A stretch of DNA of 64,000 nucleotides from NCBI GenBank assembly GCA_958439425.1, contig CAUBVH010000009.1, positions 24,201 through 88,200 on the forward strand, given 5' to 3'. The DNA comes from an uncultured Collinsella sp. GTDB lineage: Bacteria; Actinomycetota; Coriobacteriia; Coriobacteriales; Coriobacteriaceae. Positions 42,529-51,540 of this stretch are shown here, one piece after another. Below the pieces are notes generated by a model. The model ran no database searches. It saw only the letters and a program-made list of their open reading frames with translations, and had not been told where the DNA came from. Every line of letters begins with the position of its first letter. Positions within the stretch are counted from its first letter, which is position 1. Both the position numbers and the translations under genes were made by a program.

Positions 42529-43250
42529 CGGTCTATGTGACGGGTGATGTCCACGGTGGTCTCGACATGCAAAAGCTGCGCGACTGGGATCTTGGGGATA
42601 GCCTGACGAGCGACGACTATCTGATTGTCGCGGGCGACTTTGGCTTTCCGTGGGATTTCTCTGCCGAGGAATGCGCCGACATCGCCTGGCTGGAATCGCG
42701 TCCCTATACCGTGCTGTTCGTCGACGGCAATCACGAGCGTTTCGATTACTGGGCGGAGCGCCCCCTGGAGTTGTGGCACGGTGGACTGACGCAACGCCTG
42801 TCGGACACCTCGCCTATACGGCGCCTGACGCGCGGCGAGGTTTTTGAGCTCGGTGGGTCGACGATCTTTACCATGGGCGGCGCCACGAGTGTGGACAAGG
42901 AATACCGCATCCCGTATTCCAGCTGGTGGCCGCAGGAGCTGCCGGGCGAGCGCAACTTTGAGGAGGCGCGGGCAAAGCTCGATAGCGTGGGCTGGAAGGT
43001 CGACTACGTGATCACCCACACCTGCTCCACGCGCATGCTCTCGCCCACGCTCTATCCGGCACCTGGCTGGAATTATCCAGCTGTCGATCGGCTTACGGCA
43101 TTTTTCGACGAGCTGGAAGATCGCTTGGACTACAAGCGCTGGTACTACGGGCATTTTCATCGGGATGCCAACCCGGCCGAGCGCCACACCGTGCTCTACG
43201 ACTGCATCGTTCGCTTGGGCGACGAACTCCAGTCCTGGGATGTTGCGTAG
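42525..43250 (+). CDS. Metallophosphoesterase (3 of 3)
   Basis: A 241-residue phosphoesterase similar to the first gene of the cluster. Motifs are VTGDVHGG, LIVAGDFGFPW, VDGNHERF, VITHTCS and YYGHFHRD. It overlaps the preceding gene by 4 bp. Three coupled phosphoesterases, two of them paralogous, suggest stepwise action on one substrate class or a hetero-oligomer; nothing in the sequence identifies the substrate. It is convergent with gluQ and separated from it by only 15 bp. Confidence 0.9.
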   Translation: MTVYVTGDVHGGLDMQKLRDWDLGDSLTSDDYLIVAGDFGFPWDFSAEECADIAWLESRPYTVLFVDGNHERFDYWAERPLELWHGGLTQRLSDTSPIRRLTRGEVFELGGSTIFTMGGATSVDKEYRIPYSSWWPQELPGERNFEEARAKLDSVGWKVDYVITHTCSTRMLSPTLYPAPGWNYPAVDRLTAFFDELEDRLDYKRWYYGHFHRDANPAERHTVLYDCIVRLGDELQSWDVA

Positions 43251-43265
43251 AGGCGGGGTGGCTGG

Positions 43266-44285
43266 CTACTCGACCGTTACAGTGATGTTCTCCCGATGCG
43301 CGCGGATGACGTCCCAGCTAAAGTGCTCGACCAGCTGCTCGGCGGTACGCGGCGTGGTGTCCGGCGCGATGCCTGTTTGCCCGGCGAGCCATCCCAACAG
43401 TGCCTCGGGTGTGCCAAAGCGGGTGCGGAGCTCGCCCAGGTCCAGATCGCAATCGCGCTTGGAAAGGCGGCGGCCGTCCGGCGACATGAGCAGCGGAATG
43501 TGCGCGTAGCGCGGTGTGGGCAGTCCCAGCAGATGTTGCAGATAGATCTGGCGCGTCGTGGAACCAAGCAGGTCGCATCCGCGTACGATCTCGGTGACGC
43601 CCATGGCAGCGTCGTCGACCACCACGGCCAGCTGATAGGCAAACACGCCGTCGCTGCGGCGCACCAAAAAGTCGCCGCACTCGGTGGCGAGTGCCTCGCA
43701 TTGGGCTTCGTACGTGCGGTCCACGAATTCGATCACGTCGCCGGCGAGGTCGTCGACGTCGGGCACACGCAGACGCGTGGCCGGAGCGCGCAGGATGCTG
43801 CGGCGGGCAACCTCCTCGGCAGAAAGGCCTCGGCAGGCGCCGCGGTAGATGGGCGTGCCGTCGCTCGCGTGCGGCGCGCTTGCGGTGTGGAGCTCGGCGC
43901 GCGTGCAAAAGCAGGGATAGGTGAGGCCGGCGTCTTGCAGCTGGTGCAGGGCGTCCTCGTACAAGTCCAGGCGATCGTGCTGGTAGTAGGGGCCTTCGTC
44001 CCACTCAAGCCCCAGCCAGGCTAGGTCGTCAATCAATTGGGCGGCAAGTTCCGGGCGCTTGCAGCGATCGTCCAGGTCCTCGATGCGCAACACGATGCTG
44101 CCGCCCTGGCTGCGGGCCGAAAGCCACGCGCACAGGCAGCTGAACACGTTGCCCAGGTGCATGCGGCCCGAGGGCGACGGGGCAAAGCGGCCCACGACCG
44201 GCGCGAGGGCGGGGGCGAGCTTGCTGTTGGGCGCCGTCGACATGGCCACGGCGGGTGTTGCTATGTTGCATGCGTTGATATCCAT
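43266..44285 (-). CDS. gluQ: Glutamyl-Q tRNA(Asp) synthetase
   Basis: A 339-residue class Ic synthetase-like protein that lacks an anticodon-binding domain. The HIGH-like motif is GRFAPSPSGRMHLGN, followed by VLRIEDLDDRCKRP; zinc ligands are probably in the CFCT/C segments (YPCFCTRAEL, YRGACRG); the KMSKS-like motif is RRLSKRDCDL. GluQ proteins glutamylate queuosine in the anticodon of tRNA(Asp). The length is slightly above the bacterial norm because of an N-terminal extension. A TATACT -10 box lies 7 nt before the ATG, suggesting a leaderless message; a downstream ATG 14 codons in is possible. Confidence 0.93.
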   Translation of the reverse strand: MDINACNIATPAVAMSTAPNSKLAPALAPVVGRFAPSPSGRMHLGNVFSCLCAWLSARSQGGSIVLRIEDLDDRCKRPELAAQLIDDLAWLGLEWDEGPYYQHDRLDLYEDALHQLQDAGLTYPCFCTRAELHTASAPHASDGTPIYRGACRGLSAEEVARRSILRAPATRLRVPDVDDLAGDVIEFVDRTYEAQCEALATECGDFLVRRSDGVFAYQLAVVVDDAAMGVTEIVRGCDLLGSTTRQIYLQHLLGLPTPRYAHIPLLMSPDGRRLSKRDCDLDLGELRTRFGTPEALLGWLAGQTGIAPDTTPRTAEQLVEHFSWDVIRAHRENITVTVE

Positions 44286-44292
44286 GCGGACG

Positions 44293-44298
44293 AGTATA
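44293..44298 (-). promoter_or_regulatory. -10 box of gluQ (leaderless)
   Basis: TATACT on the minus strand ends 7 nt before the gluQ ATG, so transcription would start at or next to the start codon. No good -35 box is visible. Confidence 0.5.
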
Positions 44299-44429
44299 GC
44301 GCGGGGTGAGGTGAGGGGGCGTCGTCGATGCTCGCGAGTTGCCGAGGCTGCGTGTTGTGCGCGGCGGGCACCGACTGAACACCTCGATTACCGCCCCAAG
44401 CTCAGCCCCTTCAACCCCTCAAACGACAG

Positions 44430-44463
44430 AAACCCCGGCAGCTCTTCGCAACTGCCGGGGTTT
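44430..44463. terminator. Stable hairpin upstream of the DUF2207 gene
   Basis: A perfect 12-bp stem AAACCCCGGCAG (44430-44441) with CTGCCGGGGTTT (44452-44463) lies in the 514-bp gap 44286-44799. There is only a short T run, within the stem, and no obvious upstream plus-strand gene, so it may end an unannotated transcript or act in DNA. Apart from this and a direct repeat the gap shows no gene. Confidence 0.5.
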
Positions 44464-44637
44464 CCGCGGAAAAGGGGGACATGATCCTCAAGCGAACGGC
44501 AAAGGGGCAAACCGTTTTCGCTCAACTGCTTTATGCCCCTCGCTCGCCGGCTTAATCGGCTCACGCCGCACCCACACAAAGCCGCTACACCTGTGACGGA
44601 GCTATGAAGTGGTATCTATGCCGGAGCGGGCTATGCC

Positions 44638-44686
44638 AAGGAGTGTCCCAGATTGCCGGCAGATAAGGAACGTCCCCAGGTGCCGG
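44638..44686 (+). repeat. Tandem 22-bp extragenic repeat
   Basis: Two copies of AAGGA-(x)-GTCCC-(x)-GCCGG, at 44638-44659 and 44665-44686, have a period of 27 bp and about 80 percent identity. They lie upstream of the DUF2207 gene. Confidence 0.6.
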
Positions 44687-44799
44687 TCGCGGGCGTGACT
44701 TTCGTCCCGTTTAATACTCCGCTGACCTAGATGTTCGTCACATGAACCCGCAAACGTGGGACAATGACGCTACTGGTATCACAGACAAAGGATGTGCCT

Positions 44800-46746
44800 A
44801 TGAACGCCCCCGTTGCCAAGACCTGTCGGCAGCGCTGCCCGTTTGCGCGATTTGCTTACATTTGCGCGCTCGTCGCGTGCGCGCTGCTGCTGCTACCCGC
44901 CGTTGCACGTGCCGACGGCTACTCCATGACCCAAACCTATATCGGTGCCACGGTCGAGGCCGATGGATCGCTGACCGTTGTCGAGGGACGCCAGTTTGAT
45001 TTCGACGACGACATCAACGGCGTGTTTTGGGAGATCAATACGGGCACCAACCAGCAGGGCGGCACGGCGGGCGTTGACGTGCTGAGTGTCGAGGAAGAGG
45101 ACACCGCGTTTAACAAAGTCGATAGCGCGAACAAGGGCGATTCTGGCGTCTACACGGTCGAGCAGGCCGGTGACGGCGTAAGGATTAAGGTGTTCAGCCC
45201 CCACGAGAGCGGCGACAGCGCAATCTACTACGTGAGTTATTCCATGACCGGTGCGGTTATGAACTGGGCCGATACCGCCGAGCTTTACTGGAAATTTGTG
45301 GGTGACGGCTGGTCGGCGGATTCCGATGACGTCGAGATGGAAGTGTATTTCGCAAATGCCGCTGCCGGGACGGCTGCCGTCAAGGGCGATAACTTCCGCG
45401 CATGGGGCCACGGTCCGCTGACGGGCGACGTGTCGCTCGATGAGGACGAGCCCATGGTCACCTATACCATTCCCTGCGTGCATCAGGGCGAATTCGCCGA
45501 GGCACGCATCGCCTTCCCCAGCGACTGGGTGCCGCAGCTTGCCGCCTCGGGCGAAGAGCGCATGTCAACGATCCTGAGCGAAGAGAAGGAATGGGCCGAC
45601 GAAGCTAACGCCCGCCGTGAGCACGCGCGTGCGGTTGCCAGCGCGATTGCCGTGGTGTGTGTTGTCGTGGCGGTTGCCTATACCGGTGTGATCGTGATGC
45701 TTAAGCTGCGCAGGCCCAAGCCCAAGCCGCTCTTCCAGGACGAGTACTTCCGCGATGTGCCCTCGGCCGACCATCCCGCGGTGCTTGCAGCTCTCATGAG
45801 CTGGAACGACGTGCCCGATCAGGCATATATCGCCACGCTTATGAAGCTCACCGACGACCGCGTGATCAAGCTGGAAGAAGCGACCGAGACCAAGAAGAAG
45901 GGTCTGCTCCGTCGCGAAAAAGAGGAGCAGACGTATCGCATCACAGTGACCGACGAGGCCTGGAAGGCTGCCAAGAAGGACGGCATCGATCGCGATGTGC
46001 TCAAGGTCTTCTTCGCCGGCGTTAAGCCCGATAAAGACGGCGTCCGTTCACGCACGTTTAGCGAGCTGGAGGAGTATGCCAGCGAGCGTACTGAATCTGT
46101 TGGCGACAAGCTCGAGGACTATCAGAGCACGGTTAAGGGCAAGCTGGAGACGCGCGAGCTTATCGCCTCGGACGGCACCATCGCCCTGGTTGCCGGCTTG
46201 GTTCTCGGCATCATCATCGTCTTTGGCATTCTGGGCTCTCTGATCTATACCGACTTTGCGGATGCCAATGTCGGCGCCGCTATGATCTCGATCCCCGTCA
46301 CGATCGTGGGCTTTGTTCTGAGCTGCACCTTCCGTCGCTACACGCCGGAGGGCGCCGAGGTGGCGGCTCGCTGCAAGGCGCTCAAGCATTGGCTCGAGGA
46401 CTTTACGCGCCTGAAGGAGGCCATTCCCAGCGACCTGATCTTGTGGAACAAACTGCTGGTGATGGGCGTTGCTCTGGGCGTTTCGAAAGAAGTGCTGCGA
46501 CAGCTGGCCGAAGCCGTGCCTGCGGACCTGCGCAACAGCGACGATTTCTACGACAACTACCCCTGCTACTGGTGGTATTACCATCACTACGGCAACGAGT
46601 CCCCACTCGATTCGTTCAACGATGTGTACCACGAGACCATCCGCGAGCTGGCTTCGAGCTCCGACAGCTCGAGCGGTGGCAGCGGCGGCGGCTTCTCTGG
46701 CGGCGGTGGTGGCGACGCCGGCGGAGGCGGCGGCGGAACGTTCTAG
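44800..46746 (+). CDS. DUF2207 membrane protein
   Basis: A 648-residue protein with a signal peptide (about residues 1-38, CALVACALLLLPAVARA), an extracytoplasmic beta-rich DUF2207 domain (about 40-260, starting TYIGATVEADGSLTVVEGRQF), a membrane segment (about 280-303), a cytoplasmic region, two more hydrophobic segments (near 460-485 and 492-508) and a Gly-rich tail GGGFSGGGGGDAGGGGGGTF. This architecture is the norm for the family, which is widespread in Gram-positive bacteria and of unknown function. The ATG at 44800 has an AAAGGATG ribosome site. A strong terminator lies about 175 bp downstream. Confidence 0.9.
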   Translation: MNAPVAKTCRQRCPFARFAYICALVACALLLLPAVARADGYSMTQTYIGATVEADGSLTVVEGRQFDFDDDINGVFWEINTGTNQQGGTAGVDVLSVEEEDTAFNKVDSANKGDSGVYTVEQAGDGVRIKVFSPHESGDSAIYYVSYSMTGAVMNWADTAELYWKFVGDGWSADSDDVEMEVYFANAAAGTAAVKGDNFRAWGHGPLTGDVSLDEDEPMVTYTIPCVHQGEFAEARIAFPSDWVPQLAASGEERMSTILSEEKEWADEANARREHARAVASAIAVVCVVVAVAYTGVIVMLKLRRPKPKPLFQDEYFRDVPSADHPAVLAALMSWNDVPDQAYIATLMKLTDDRVIKLEEATETKKKGLLRREKEEQTYRITVTDEAWKAAKKDGIDRDVLKVFFAGVKPDKDGVRSRTFSELEEYASERTESVGDKLEDYQSTVKGKLETRELIASDGTIALVAGLVLGIIIVFGILGSLIYTDFADANVGAAMISIPVTIVGFVLSCTFRRYTPEGAEVAARCKALKHWLEDFTRLKEAIPSDLILWNKLLVMGVALGVSKEVLRQLAEAVPADLRNSDDFYDNYPCYWWYYHHYGNESPLDSFNDVYHETIRELASSSDSSSGGSGGGFSGGGGGDAGGGGGGTF

Positions 46747-46859
46747 CGAGCGCTTGCTTTGGGGTGGATCTTTCTGGGCGGTTGCCAGGGAAGATTCATC
46801 CCATTTTTGTGCATCGAAACGGGTCAAACTTTCCGCTGAGGACCTTCGCGCAAGGGGCA

Positions 46860-46890
46860 GTGGACAAAAAATGCCAAATATGAGTACTGT
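46860..46890 (+). repeat. GAGTACTG extragenic repeat, copy 1
   Basis: A 31-bp unit of form GTGG-x-CAAAA ... TTTG/AATATGAGTACTGT occurs here, inverted at 47059-47089, and again at 63797-63827. Here the conserved right half reads CAAATATGAGTACTGT. This copy is downstream of the DUF2207 gene. Confidence 0.75.
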
Positions 46891-46922
46891 TGCTGCGTTG
46901 GTCACATATGTTTGCACATAAT

Positions 46923-46966
46923 AATGGGCTCCTAATGAGAGTACTTCTCGTTAGGAGCCCATTTTA
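46923..46966 (+). terminator. Intrinsic terminator after the DUF2207 gene
   Basis: A long stem (arms 46923-46941 and 46945-46963, 19 bp with few mismatches, 3-nt loop) is followed by TTTATT. It is A-rich on the other side and could work in both directions. Confidence 0.88.
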
Positions 46967-47058
46967 TTGAACATTTGGGGAGTTACGTCAGCTCGTGCAG
47001 CTGGTCGTCATGCCTATAAGCATCAAAAATGCCCCGAATCGCTGCTACTAAAAAGGTA

Positions 47059-47089
47059 ACAGTACTCATATTTGATGTATTTTGACCAC
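47059..47089 (-). repeat. GAGTACTG extragenic repeat, copy 2
   Basis: The inverted copy of the 31-bp unit; on the minus strand it reads GTGGTCAAAATACATC followed by AAATATGAGTACTGT. Together with copy 1 it brackets the DUF2207 terminator. Confidence 0.75.
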
Positions 47090-47115
47090 GGCTATCTACA
47101 AACCCCCTAGGCCAC

Positions 47116-47187
47116 TCATTAGGGACAGACTTAAATGACTAGTTGTTGGGGATCAGTCATTGGGGACGTTCTTAAATGACTAGGTGT
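47116..47187 (+). repeat. Direct repeat TCATT-GGGAC-CTTAAATGACTAG
   Basis: Two 31-bp copies (47116-47146 and 47157-47187, period 41) share TCATT, GGGAC and CTTAAATGACTAG. Each contains the internal inverted pair TCATT/AATGA. They lie just downstream of the GNAT gene in the 452-bp gap 46747-47198, which otherwise holds repeats and a terminator but no gene. Confidence 0.65.
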
Positions 47188-47198
47188 GGCTGCTTGGG

Positions 47199-47840
47199 CT
47201 AGGCTGTTAGATCGAGTTCGTAGAGGAAGCTTTCGCGCGGCATGGCGTGGCGGCGCTCTTCGCGGTTGGCGCGGTGCGTGGCCGTGCGCTTAAAGCCGTG
47301 CAACTCGTAGAACTTCCACGAGCAGTTGGAGTCGGTGTACAGGTGCGCCCTCGTCGCTCCAAGCGAGGACAGGTGCGAGACTGCGGCATCGAGCAGAACC
47401 GTGCCAACGCCCAGGCCATGGACATCGCGATCCACGGCAAGCAGCGTGACCTCGTTGTCGTGCGGCAACGGGCTGCTCTCGAGCAGACGGTTGTTGGTTC
47501 GGATGGTTGCGCGTACAAACGAGAGATACTCGGCGCAGGCATCGGGCTCCAGCTCACGCATCTGCGATAGCAGCGCGCGTTCGGTATCCATCCAATGTTC
47601 CTTAACGGTGGCGCCGGAGCTCTGTCCCGCACGCGCGAGCGAAATGCCACGCGCCTGACCGTCAATCACCGCAACCTGCGAAAACGTCGACGACGAAAGG
47701 CAGTAGGCAAGGTCGCACGCGGCTTCGAGGCGGTTGTACTCATCGTTATCCGAGTTGTTGTGCCAAAGCTGCTGCAAGATCAGCGCGATGGCGTCGAAAT
47801 CTTCGGTATCAAACGGTCGGTAGAGAACCCGCGAGACCAT
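47199..47840 (-). CDS. GNAT-family N-acetyltransferase
   Basis: A 213-residue protein with a GNAT fold. The acetyl-CoA loop is LAVDRDVHGLGVGTVLLDAA (motif A, R/Q-x-x-G-x-G/A), followed by HLYTDSNCSWKFYELHGF (motif B). The N-terminal part resembles small-molecule acetyltransferases with a broad substrate pocket. The acceptor is unknown. It stands alone, divergent from purH. Confidence 0.88.
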   Translation of the reverse strand: MVSRVLYRPFDTEDFDAIALILQQLWHNNSDNDEYNRLEAACDLAYCLSSSTFSQVAVIDGQARGISLARAGQSSGATVKEHWMDTERALLSQMRELEPDACAEYLSFVRATIRTNNRLLESSPLPHDNEVTLLAVDRDVHGLGVGTVLLDAAVSHLSSLGATRAHLYTDSNCSWKFYELHGFKRTATHRANREERRHAMPRESFLYELDLTA

Positions 47841-48118
47841 GGTGCCTCTTTCTATTGCGGATACATATCGAGCACAGTTCTACCACGCCATTGGCATCTA
47901 ATTATGGTGCCCCTGTGTTCCATCAACTCACCGTGCCCAGCGGCGCTCTTGCAACCCCCCGCTCGCAAACTTTTTCTGCACAGCCGTGCGTTGCGGGATG
48001 CAACGTCGCGCTCGATGCGCTACATTGAATCAGTATTTTCAATGCCGCTGCGCGAGCGCTGCAGATCGACGTATCACCGACTCACAGAGCACGGCGGCGT
48101 ACCAGACAGGAGGACTGC

Positions 48119-49726
48119 ATGGGATCTGATGTGAAGATCGCACGCGCGTTGATCTCGGTTACCGATAAGACGGGTGTCGTCGATTTCGCACGGACGCTGG
48201 TTGATGACTTTGGCGTCGAGATCATCTCTACGGGCGGCACGGCTCGTGCCATCGAGGACGCGGGCGTTCCCGTAACCCCCATCGAGGAGTTCACGGGCTA
48301 TCCCGAGATGATGGACGGCCGCGTTAAGACCCTACACCCCAAGGTTCACGGCGCGCTGCTGGCCCGCCGCGATTCCGAGCAGCACATGCAGGAGGCCGCC
48401 CAGCACGGCATTAAGCTGATCGACCTGGTCGTCGTCAACCTGTACGAGTTCGAGAAGACCGTCGCCAACCCCGAGGTCACCTTTGCGGATGCCATCGAGC
48501 ACATCGACATCGGTGGCCCCTCCATGTTGCGCTCTGCCGCCAAGAACGCCGCGAGCGTTACCGTCATCTCCGACCCGGCCGACTATGATGCCGTCCTGGC
48601 CGAGATGCGCGAGACCGGTGGCTGCACCACGCTTTCCACCCGTCGTCGCCTGCAGGTGAAGGTCTACCAGACCACCGCCGCCTACGACACGGCTATCTCC
48701 CGTTGGCTTGCCGCCCAGGCAAGCGACGTGGCGGACACCTCTGCCAAGCTCGAGATTTCGCTGGAGAAGGTCGACGACCTGCGCTATGGTGAGAATCCTC
48801 AGCAAAAGGCTACGGTCTACCGCTTTGCCGAGGGCTGCGAGAACACCGCGAGCTCTCAGTTCCCGCTTGTGGGCTCCGAGCAGATCCAGGGCAAGCCGCT
48901 CAGCTACAACAACTATCTGGACGCCGCTGCCGCCTGGAACCTGGTCCGCGAGTTCGACGAGCCGGCCTGCGTGATCCTCAAGCATCAGAACCCCTGCGGT
49001 TCCGCCGTTGCCGAGGACATCACGGCCGCCTACGACCGCGCTTTCGCCTGCGATCCCAAGAGCGCCTTCGGCGGCATCATCGCCTGCAACCGCGAGGTTC
49101 CCTTTGAGCTGGTTGAGCACTTCGCCGACCAGAACAAGCAGTTCGTCGAGGTCATCATCGCCCCGAGCTACACCGATGGGGCGCTCGAGCGCATGGCCAA
49201 GCGCCCCAACCTGCGCGTGCTGGCTACCGGCGGCGTGGACCACGGTGCCCAGGTGGAGCTGCGCTCCATCGACGGCGGCATGCTGGTGCAGGAGGTCGAC
49301 CACGTGACCGAGGATCCCGCGACCTTTACGTTCCCCACCGACCGCAAGCCCACCGACGCTGAGATGGCCGAGCTCGAGTTTGCCTGGAAGGTCTGCAAGG
49401 GCGTTAAGTCCAACGCCATCCTGGTCTCCAAGGGCAAGGCCGGCATTGGCATGGGCCCGGGTCAGCCCAACCGCGTTGACTCCGCACTGCTCGCCTGCGA
49501 ACGCGCCGAGGACTTTTGCGAGCGCGAAGGCGTGGAGAAGGGCGGCTTTGCCTGCGCAAGTGACGCGTTCTTCCCGTTCCGCGACAACGTCGACGTGCTT
49601 GCCGCACACGGCGTGACCTGCATCATCCAGCCCGGCGGCTCCAAGCGCGATGACGAGAGCATCCAGGCCTGCAACGAGCACGGCATCGCGATGGTGTTCA
49701 CAGGTGCCAGGCATTTTAGGCACTAG
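48119..49726 (+). CDS. purH: Bifunctional AICAR transformylase/IMP cyclohydrolase
   Basis: A 535-residue PurH of normal length. The N-terminal MGS-like cyclohydrolase domain shows RALISVTDKTGVVDFAR and STGGTARAI; the C-terminal transformylase domain shows KHQNPCGSAV, CDPKSAFGGIIA and ASDAFFPFRDNVD. It catalyses the last two steps of de novo IMP synthesis. An AGGAGG ribosome site precedes the ATG. It is not in an operon with other pur genes here. The stop codon touches the start of a giant hairpin. Confidence 0.97.
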   Translation: MGSDVKIARALISVTDKTGVVDFARTLVDDFGVEIISTGGTARAIEDAGVPVTPIEEFTGYPEMMDGRVKTLHPKVHGALLARRDSEQHMQEAAQHGIKLIDLVVVNLYEFEKTVANPEVTFADAIEHIDIGGPSMLRSAAKNAASVTVISDPADYDAVLAEMRETGGCTTLSTRRRLQVKVYQTTAAYDTAISRWLAAQASDVADTSAKLEISLEKVDDLRYGENPQQKATVYRFAEGCENTASSQFPLVGSEQIQGKPLSYNNYLDAAAAWNLVREFDEPACVILKHQNPCGSAVAEDITAAYDRAFACDPKSAFGGIIACNREVPFELVEHFADQNKQFVEVIIAPSYTDGALERMAKRPNLRVLATGGVDHGAQVELRSIDGGMLVQEVDHVTEDPATFTFPTDRKPTDAEMAELEFAWKVCKGVKSNAILVSKGKAGIGMGPGQPNRVDSALLACERAEDFCEREGVEKGGFACASDAFFPFRDNVDVLAAHGVTCIIQPGGSKRDDESIQACNEHGIAMVFTGARHFRH

Positions 49727-49828
49727 GGCTTTCCCAAGCACCCGACCTTGCCCCTCAAACCGTCGCTTGCGTACATTTAGTACGCGGCGCTCCTCTTTCG
49801 GGGCAATCTCGGGCACTTGGAAAACCCT
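49726..49828 (+). repeat. Giant imperfect hairpin after purH
   Basis: A 103-nt palindrome starting at the stop codon. The outer arms GGGCTTTCCCAAG and CTTGGAAAACCC pair, an inner GACCTTGCCCC/GGGGCAATCTC pair follows, and the tip is GCGTAC-ATTTA-GTACGC. Similar structures lie at 52791-52883 and 57700-57829. Confidence 0.7.
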
Positions 49829-49896
49829 TAATGGGATGTTGTTCTATCCCATTAAGCTGATCGGTCGCCTGACCATATCGTCAAAATAATCTCTGC

Positions 49897-49932
49897 AAAA
49901 GACGGTCGCTCCGTTTGGAGGGCCGTCTTTTT
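49897..49932 (+). terminator. Intrinsic terminator upstream of gene 49973
   Basis: AAAAGACGG pairs with CCGTCTTTTT around an inner CTCC/GGAG pair, ending in a T run. It probably ends purH read-through. Confidence 0.8.
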
Positions 49933-49972
49933 GGTATAAGAGGACGGAATGACTAACACGAAAGGTACAACC

Positions 49973-50680
49973 ATGCCCCAGATTGATGATGCCGAGTTGT
50001 TTGGCAATGCCGAGGATCAGCGTGCGTACGAGGACTTTTGCGCCAATCAGGAGGCGGTCGAGAAGTTCACGCTCGACAAGCCCGCGCTTATCTGCCGCTG
50101 GCGCATGTCCACCAAAAAGGTGCCCATGCTCAACCGTCACATCCGCGCGCTGTCCGAGCGTCTGGTGCAGGGCGAACCGCTTACCCATAACATGCTCAGC
50201 TGGGCTAAGCAGCACGTTGAGTGGTCGCTTGCCGAGGGCGATTACACCGCGCACGACGGCGTGCTCATGCTGGTGATCGACGTTAACGGCAATGCCGCCA
50301 TGACGGTGGGTGAGTACGCGCCGCTGGCCGATACTTCGGCCAAGGCGCTGCGTGCCCGCTCCGCCGAGGCCCGCTCCGAGGCCGACGAAACCGGCGTGGC
50401 GCCCGAGCTGCTCGCTGCCGTCAACAACGGCGAGCTGGCCTTTGTGGCGCCGGCGGACGAGTGCCTGTGTGGCACGGCGACGCTCATAGAGCAGCTGGCC
50501 CAGACCAAGGGCATCCCGGTCACGCGCGTGGACATTCCCGCACAGCTCAAGGGCGCCTTGTTCCTGGTAAGCGACGAGCACGGCGTGGTGCCTGCCACCG
50601 ACGCCGACGCCGCCGAGTCTGATGCCGCGACGGTCGCCTTCTTTGCCGACGGCTACGAAAAGCTTCGCGCCCGCCGCTAA
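49973..50680 (+). CDS. Conserved protein of unknown function
   Basis: A 235-residue soluble protein of mixed alpha/beta character, with the segments WRMSTKKVPMLNRHI and GVLMLVIDVNGNAAMTVGEYAP; I do not recognise the family. The ATG at 49973 has an AAAGG ribosome site 7 nt away; an ATG eight codons upstream (49949) with AGAGGA close to it is also possible. It is a single gene flanked by a terminator and by a two-component operon. Confidence 0.65.
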   Translation: MPQIDDAELFGNAEDQRAYEDFCANQEAVEKFTLDKPALICRWRMSTKKVPMLNRHIRALSERLVQGEPLTHNMLSWAKQHVEWSLAEGDYTAHDGVLMLVIDVNGNAAMTVGEYAPLADTSAKALRARSAEARSEADETGVAPELLAAVNNGELAFVAPADECLCGTATLIEQLAQTKGIPVTRVDIPAQLKGALFLVSDEHGVVPATDADAAESDAATVAFFADGYEKLRARR

Positions 50681-50859
50681 ATGATTATTCTGGGACGGGG
50701 ATTAAAGAATCATTTTGGTTCCCGCCACCGCTGCGAGTGCGAGGCGGACAAAACGCCCCCGCTCGCGAACAGTTCTGTCACCTTGGCGACGTGCGTGGCG
50801 CGCACCTGCAGTTTCGCAGCCATAATGGTGGCAAGACAATCAAGAGGGGAGCGGAATCC

Positions 50860-51531
50860 ATGGCGCTAATCTATATCGTTGAGGACGACGAGCCCATTAG
50901 TCGTGAGCTTGTCGACATCCTTGCCCGCGCCGGGTTTGAAATCGAGGCCTGCGAATCGTTCGAGCATGTCTCGCGCGATATTCTCGCCGCCGCGCCCGAC
51001 CTGGTGCTGCTCGACCTCACGCTTCCCGTCAAGGACGGCCAGCATATCTGCCACGAGGTTCGCCGCGAATCCGAGGTCCCCATCATCGTCCTCACCTCGC
51101 GCACGACCGAGATCGACGAGGTCATGGCCATGACGCTCGGCGCGGACGACTTTGTTCCCAAGCCCTATAGCGCGCGCGTGCTCGTGGCGCGCATCAACGC
51201 ACTGCTGCGTCGCACCGCGGCGTCAGGCGAGCGCAGCACGCTCGTCCACAAGGGGCTGGAGCTCGACCTCGCCCGCTCTATGGTCACCAACACGGCGACC
51301 GGCGACAGCACCGAGCTCACCAAAAATGAACTGCGCATTCTCTCGCTGCTCCTGAGCCGCGCGGGCAAGATCGTCTCGCGCTCGGCCATCATGCAGGACC
51401 TGTGGGACTCCGACGCCTTCGTGGACGACAATACGCTCACCGTCAACATCAACCGCCTGCGCACCACGCTCGAAAAAATCGGCATCAAGGGGTATTTGAC
51501 GACGCATCGCGGCCAAGGCTATTCGGTCTAG
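50860..51531 (+). CDS. Response regulator, BceR/GraR-like
   Basis: A 223-residue OmpR-family regulator. The receiver has VEDDEPISREL, phosphoacceptor Asp52 in LVLLDLTLPVKDG, the T in IIVLTSRT and K in VPKPYS. The winged helix contains LTKNELRILSLLL and THRGQGYSV. It lies 9 bp before a short kinase of the intramembrane-sensing type; such pairs usually respond to cell-envelope antibiotics and act with a BceAB-type ABC transporter, but none is encoded next to this one. The ATG at 50860 follows GAGGGGAG. Confidence 0.93.
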   Translation: MALIYIVEDDEPISRELVDILARAGFEIEACESFEHVSRDILAAAPDLVLLDLTLPVKDGQHICHEVRRESEVPIIVLTSRTTEIDEVMAMTLGADDFVPKPYSARVLVARINALLRRTAASGERSTLVHKGLELDLARSMVTNTATGDSTELTKNELRILSLLLSRAGKIVSRSAIMQDLWDSDAFVDDNTLTVNINRLRTTLEKIGIKGYLTTHRGQGYSV

Positions 51532-51540
51532 GGGCCGGCT

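Noticed and set aside
48332..49816. A 494-codon minus-strand open frame opposite purH
   Set aside because: Antisense shadow of an essential, highly conserved gene.
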